This document shows positions 60,191-64,000 of a stretch of DNA of 64,000 nt, piece by piece. The first letter of the stretch is position 1, and the number at the start of each line of letters is the position of its first letter. The stretch is from contig CP094243.1 in assembly GCA_022749655.1 (NCBI GenBank), positions 1,922,001 to 1,986,000 on the forward strand. The letters are read 5' to 3'. Source of the stretch: Xanthomonas phaseoli pv. phaseoli. Lineage in GTDB: Bacteria; Pseudomonadota; Gammaproteobacteria; Xanthomonadales; Xanthomonadaceae. The notes beneath the pieces were generated by a model, which had not been told where the DNA came from, searched no databases, and worked only from the letters and a program-made list of their open reading frames with translations. Made by a program: the position numbers and the translations under genes.

Positions 60191-61653
60191 TCAGGCGCTA
60201 CGCAGCAGCTGGGGTTTGCGTTGATGCAGGTCGATGATCAGTTCGCCGAACAAGGTGTTGGCCCAGGCGAACCAGTCGCGGGTGAAGGTGTTCGGGTTGT
60301 CCTTGTGGAAAGCCTCGTGCATGAAGCCGGTGCCGGCATGCGTGGTTTTCAACCATTGCAGGCATTGGCGCAGTTGCGCGTCGTCGTCGCTGACCAGCGC
60401 GTATTGAATGATCGACATCGGCCAGATCGTGCCCATGCCGCTGTGTGGGCTGCCGACGCCTTCGGCGGCGGTGCCGCGCGAGAAATACGGGTTGCGCTCG
60501 CTCCAGGCCAGCTGGCGCGTGCGCAGGAACACCGGGTCGGTGCGATCACAGCAGCCCAGGTAGGCCAGGCTGAGCAGGCCGGGCGCGTTGGCGTCGTCGA
60601 TGAACAGCTGGTTGCCGAAGCCGTCTACTTCGAACGCCCAGTACGCCTGCCCGTCGGCATCGCGTTGCTGGCCGAACTGGCGGGTGGCGGTTTCCACTTC
60701 GTCGGCCAGCGCGGTGCACTCGGCGGCGAAGGCAGCGTCGCGATGCAACGCGGTGCTCATCGTGGCCAGCTGCCGCAGCGAGGTCACCGCAAACAGGTTG
60801 GCCGGCACGAACAACGGAAACACGCAGGCATCGTCGGAGGGGCGGAACATCGAGTGGATCATGCCGTTGGGCTTGGTCGGCTGGCCGTAGCCTTCCAGCA
60901 CCAGGGTTTCGGTGGCTAGCGGCGAGGGGCGCTGGAACACGTACGGGCCGCGGTTGTCCTTGCGCTGCTGCTCGCGGAAGGTCTTGACCACCACATGCAT
61001 CGCCGCGCGCCAGTCGTCGTCGAACGGTGCGGCATCGCCGGTGGCGCGCCAGTATTCGTGCGCAATGCGGATGGGGTAGCACAGCGAATCGATTTCCCAC
61101 TTGCGCTCGCCCACGCCGTGCTTCATGTCGGTGATGTCGTTGAGCGACCACTTCAGGCGCTGGGTCTGGCCATCGGGCAGGAACGCGTTGGCGTACGGGT
61201 CGAGCGTGATGCATGCGGCCTGGCGCTGGATCAGGCCATGGAACATGCGCCGCAACGCCGGGTCGTGCTTGGCCAGCGGCACGTACGGGTGCACCTGCGC
61301 GGAGGAATCGCGCAGCCACATCGCGTGGATGTCGCCGGTGATGACGAAGGTGTCCGGCTTGCCATTACGGGTGCCGGTTTCACCGTGGTATCGAGGGTGT
61401 TGGGGTAGCAGTTCTCGAACAGCCAGGCCAGTTCGGGGTCGGCGATGCGCGCCTTGACCTGCGCGATTTGCTGCTCGACTGCCTTGCTGACAAAGCGGCG
61501 CTGCGCTTTGGGTGGACGCTTGCTGACAAAGCGGCCGGTTGTGCTAGACGTGCCGGCAGCGGGCGCGGCCGCAAGCGCGGGCAGGGCACCGGCGAGCAGG
61601 CCGGCACCGGCACTGGCGCCCAGCAGCTGAAGGATGTCGCGGCGGGTGTGCAT
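60191..61653 (-). pseudogene. nixJ: GH125 exo-alpha-1,6-mannosidase (NixJ-like, one frameshift)
   Basis: GH125 enzymes are exo-alpha-1,6-mannosidases. A twin-arginine leader starts at 61653 (MHTRRDILQLLGASAGAGLLAGALPALAAA), preceded by a clear AAGGAG. After the mature segment FENCYPNTLDTTVK the frame changes, and the rest continues with MWLRDSSAQVHPYVPLA, LKWSLNDITDMKHGVGERKWEIDSLCYPIRIA, and the C-terminal QLFIDDANAPGLLSLAYLG, SPHSGMGTIWPMSI and GFMHEAFHKDNP. The break is at a TTT run (61378-61380, top strand) that should be four T. With it the product reads TTVKTGTRNGKPDTFVITGDIHAMWLRD. Restored length is about 487 residues. In Xcc the homologue removes the alpha-1,6-mannose after GH92 and GH3 have acted. 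Confidence 0.9.
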
Positions 61654-62234
61654 GACCTGGAACTCCTTGGATTTCGACAGCGGGCCTGCACGCCAGTGCC
61701 GCTCCAGCGCCGCGCTACCTGCCGGCGAAGGATGAGACCTATGCATGACCAATTCCCGATGACCATACAACGTGTGCGCCGAACGTGCATAGTGCGGTCG
61801 CACAATTCTCCGCCTTATGCGTGGGAGTGCGCTGCGCGTCGAGCCTCGGTGCCGGCGGCGCGAAAGACCGCTAGCGCCAGCCTGCCGCCGCCGGGTGCGC
61901 GAGGCTCGCTCGGACCCTCGCCCCCCAGCTTGTTGGCTGAAAGGACAGGCGGCGGATGGCGCTAAGCCGGTGCCACGCTGGCGCCCTCAATGGCAACACC
62001 AGCAGCACCTGCATCGGCATCGGCACACCGCATGCCCCTTCCATTGCGCTGGCCCCGTCAGTGACCAGCGGGCGCCGTTGCGAATTCCAGACAGGTGCGA
62101 GCGGGTGCTCAGATCAACGTGTGGCTACGCACCGGCGTGGCCTTCATCACGCGTCGACGCAACGGGCGCCGGCCCAGACAGCCGGCGCCTTTGTACCTCT
62201 CGCAATCAGAGAGTACGTCACGCAATCAGGGACA
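61654..62234. other. Intergenic region with hairpin (62165-62189)
   Basis: About 580 bp between the GH3 stop and the GH125 start. It contains a perfect 9-bp hairpin GGCGCCGGC-CCAGACA-GCCGGCGCC (62165-62189), 46 bp after the GH3 stop, which may mark the end of the GH3 transcript. No gene was found. The long gap suggests that GH125-GH92-GH35 have their own promoter. Confidence 0.5.
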
Positions 62235-64000
62235 TTACTTGGGCAACGGCGAACGTCCCTGGATCGAAAACGACGCCGCATTGCCAACGGCGCCGGTGCC
62301 CGGCTGCCCACCGCCGACGAACAACGTGTAGCTGCCGGCTTCCACCGCGCGCTGTCCGCTGCGGTCCACGTCGCTCAAGGCGCGCGCATCCAGCTCGAAG
62401 GTCAGCGTGCGTTGCTCGCCCGCCGCAAGATGCACGCGCTGAAAACCGACCAGGCTGCGCAACGGCGACTGCGGGCGGTCCGGATATTGCAGATACACCT
62501 GCGCCACTTCGTCGCCGGCACGTGCACCGGTGTTGCGCACGGTCGTGGTCACCTGCAACGTGTTGCCGGCTTGCAGCGTGGTGGTGGACAGCTGCGGCGC
62601 GTCGTAGGCAAAGCGGGTGTAGCTCAGGCCATAGCCAAACGAAAACAGCGGCTCGCCCTTGAAGTAGCGATAGGTGCGGCCCTTCATGTCGTAACTGACG
62701 TAGGCCGGCAGGTCCTTGGTGGAGCGGTAGAAGGTCACCGGCAGGCGGCCGCCGGGATTGTCGTCGCCGGCCAGCATGCGCGCGATCGCGGTGCCGCCGG
62801 ACTGGCCCGGGTACCACGCGGCCACGATCGCATCGGCATGCGTCTTGGCCCAGTTCAAGGCCACCGCGCTGCCGCTCATCAGTACCACCACCAGCGGTTT
62901 GCCCGAGGCCTTTGCCCGCTCGAGCAACGCTTGCTGCGGGGCGGGCAGGGCGATGTCGTTGCGGTCGCCGCCGTCGAAGCCGGGGACATCGATCCGCAAC
63001 TCTTCGCCTTCCACATCCGGCGACAGGCCAACGAAGGCGACCACCGCGTCTGCCTGTGCCACGGCCTGTTCGGCCTCGGCCAGTTGCGCGGCGGCAGGAG
63101 CCAGCCATTCCAGGCGCACGCCCTGATCCTGGCCGCGGTGCTCCATTTCCAGGCGAATCTTGCGTGGGCGGGTGTCGTCGAAATGCAGCACGGTTTCCAC
63201 GCTGCGGCCGTCGGCGTTGTGCATGCCGGCCGGCACGTGCTTGTCTTCGGCGTTGCCGGCAACCACCAGCTTGTCGTCGATATACAGGCGCACCGGGTCG
63301 TGTCCGCTGCAATCGAAGCAACGCGCCACGCGCACTGCCAGGGTGTAATCGCCAGCGCTGGGCGGCAGCAGTTCGCCGCTCCAGCGCACCGCATACCGGT
63401 CGGCCGGCACGCCCTTGACCGGGGCGACCTGATCCCAGTTGAAGCTCACCGTGCGGTCCTGCCGCACCACGCGTGCAGCACCGCGCATGTCGACGTTGTC
63501 GAAATATTCGCCACGCAGCCCCGGCTTGCCATCGCTGCGCAGTGCGGTCTCCGGGATCATGCCGGGCACGCCGGCAGCCAGCGGTGCGCCTTGTGCGTAG
63601 CTCACCTGCTGCGCGCCGAAGCGCTGACGCAGGCCCAGCAATGGCGTTACCGGCGCAGACGAGGTGCCCTGGTAATTGGCCTCAAATGCAGCCAGTGCGT
63701 CGGCATTCGGGCCGATCACTGCCACACGTGTGCCGGCTTTGAGCGGCAAGGTGTCGGCATCGTTCTTCAGCAGCACGATCGACTCGGCGGCCGCCTGCAA
63801 GGCCAGCGCACGATGCGCTGCGTTGTCCACGTCCTTCGCGCCGAGCCGCGCGTACGGATCCTTGCGCGGAGCCTCCAGCTCGCCCAGGCGGTAGCGCGCT
63901 GCAAACAGGCGCACCAACGATTGGTCGAGCAAGGCTTCGTCCACTTCGCCGCGCGCGATCGCCGTGCCGAGTTCGCGATAGGCATGCCCGCAATTGAGAT
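62235..64000 (-). CDS. nixI: GH3 beta-xylosidase (NixI-like), 5' end outside window
   Basis: This is a family GH3 glycoside hydrolase whose N-terminal barrel begins beyond the right edge; the window holds the last 588 codons, reading LNCGHAYRELGTAIARGEV at the edge. Seen are the second alpha/beta domain (VAVIGPNADALAAFEANYQGTSSAP), an inserted PA14 domain (YAVRWSGELLPPSAGDYTLAVRVARCF), DAVVAFVGLSPDVEGEELRIDVPGFDGGDRNDI, YPGQSGGTAIARMLAGDDNPGGRLPVTFY, and a C-terminal fibronectin III-like domain. GH3 enzymes with a PA14 insert act on beta-linked xylose or glucose. NixI of Xcc removes the core beta-1,2-xylose of plant N-glycans. No frame defect is seen in the visible part. Confidence 0.93.
   Translation of the reverse strand, partial: LNCGHAYRELGTAIARGEVDEALLDQSLVRLFAARYRLGELEAPRKDPYARLGAKDVDNAAHRALALQAAAESIVLLKNDADTLPLKAGTRVAVIGPNADALAAFEANYQGTSSAPVTPLLGLRQRFGAQQVSYAQGAPLAAGVPGMIPETALRSDGKPGLRGEYFDNVDMRGAARVVRQDRTVSFNWDQVAPVKGVPADRYAVRWSGELLPPSAGDYTLAVRVARCFDCSGHDPVRLYIDDKLVVAGNAEDKHVPAGMHNADGRSVETVLHFDDTRPRKIRLEMEHRGQDQGVRLEWLAPAAAQLAEAEQAVAQADAVVAFVGLSPDVEGEELRIDVPGFDGGDRNDIALPAPQQALLERAKASGKPLVVVLMSGSAVALNWAKTHADAIVAAWYPGQSGGTAIARMLAGDDNPGGRLPVTFYRSTKDLPAYVSYDMKGRTYRYFKGEPLFSFGYGLSYTRFAYDAPQLSTTTLQAGNTLQVTTTVRNTGARAGDEVAQVYLQYPDRPQSPLRSLVGFQRVHLAAGEQRTLTFELDARALSDVDRSGQRAVEAGSYTLFVGGGQPGTGAVGNAASFSIQGRSPLPK

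Noticed and set aside
1..64000. tRNA, rRNA or riboswitch
   Set aside because: No cloverleaf with TTCGA arm and matching acceptor stem, no rRNA segment, and no known riboswitch core was recognised by reading both strands.

Overview
The window is GC-rich Gammaproteobacterial DNA from the genus Xanthomonas. The evidence is the gene content: pqqABCDE, a pil-chp twitching cluster, a TonB-dependent receptor, two plant type III effector genes (xopL and xopK), each preceded by a perfect plant-inducible-promoter (PIP) box, and a glycosidase run (GH3, GH125, GH92, GH35) matching nixI-nixL of the Xanthomonas plant N-glycan cluster. xopL and xopK lie close together, which from memory fits the X. citri/euvesicatoria/oryzae side of the genus better than X. 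campestris pv. campestris. The species cannot be fixed from the sequence alone.

Layout, left to right. 1-4.2 kb: hrpA RNA helicase. 4.4-9.5 kb: a TonB-dependent receptor split by a complete IS256-family element (1,329 bp, 8-bp target duplication), with a glucokinase gene upstream of it. 9.8-12.3 kb: a PqaA-like secreted protein and a small secreted protein. 12.3-15.5 kb: the PQQ operon, including a 26-codon pqqA. 15.8-25.4 kb: relA, a TPR-like membrane protein, a two-domain glycosyltransferase, mrcB (PBP1b) and a lipoprotein. 25.6-31.8 kb: YoaA-type helicase, tsaB, an ADP-ribosylglycohydrolase, tonB and gshB. 32.0-44.4 kb: pilG-pilH-pilI-pilJ-chpA-chpB-like-chpC, the chemosensory system of type IV pili. 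44.7-48 kb: an acetyltransferase, a decayed hypothetical gene, glycosylasparaginase and cutC. 48-55.5 kb: xopL, a sialidase-like gene, a RebB-family gene, a small hypothetical gene and xopK. 55.6-64 kb: the nix glycosidases; the GH3 gene runs off the right edge.

The right-hand third reads as a plant-interaction region. Glycosylasparaginase would cut the GlcNAc-Asn bond, while GH92, GH125, GH3 and GH35 enzymes trim mannose, xylose and galactose from the same plant N-glycans. The two Hrp-regulated effectors sit between these two parts.

An important caveat: about fourteen breaks in reading frame occur in otherwise well-conserved genes (hrpA, pqqB, relA, yoaA twice, chpA, chpC, a hypothetical gene twice, xopL, the sialidase, xopK twice, nixJ), plus one nonsense codon in chpA. 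Most are single-base losses, often in short homopolymer runs. That pattern looks more like base-calling error than real gene loss, so genes typed here as pseudogenes for a broken frame may be intact in the organism. The IS-disrupted receptor is the exception: its inactivation is well supported.
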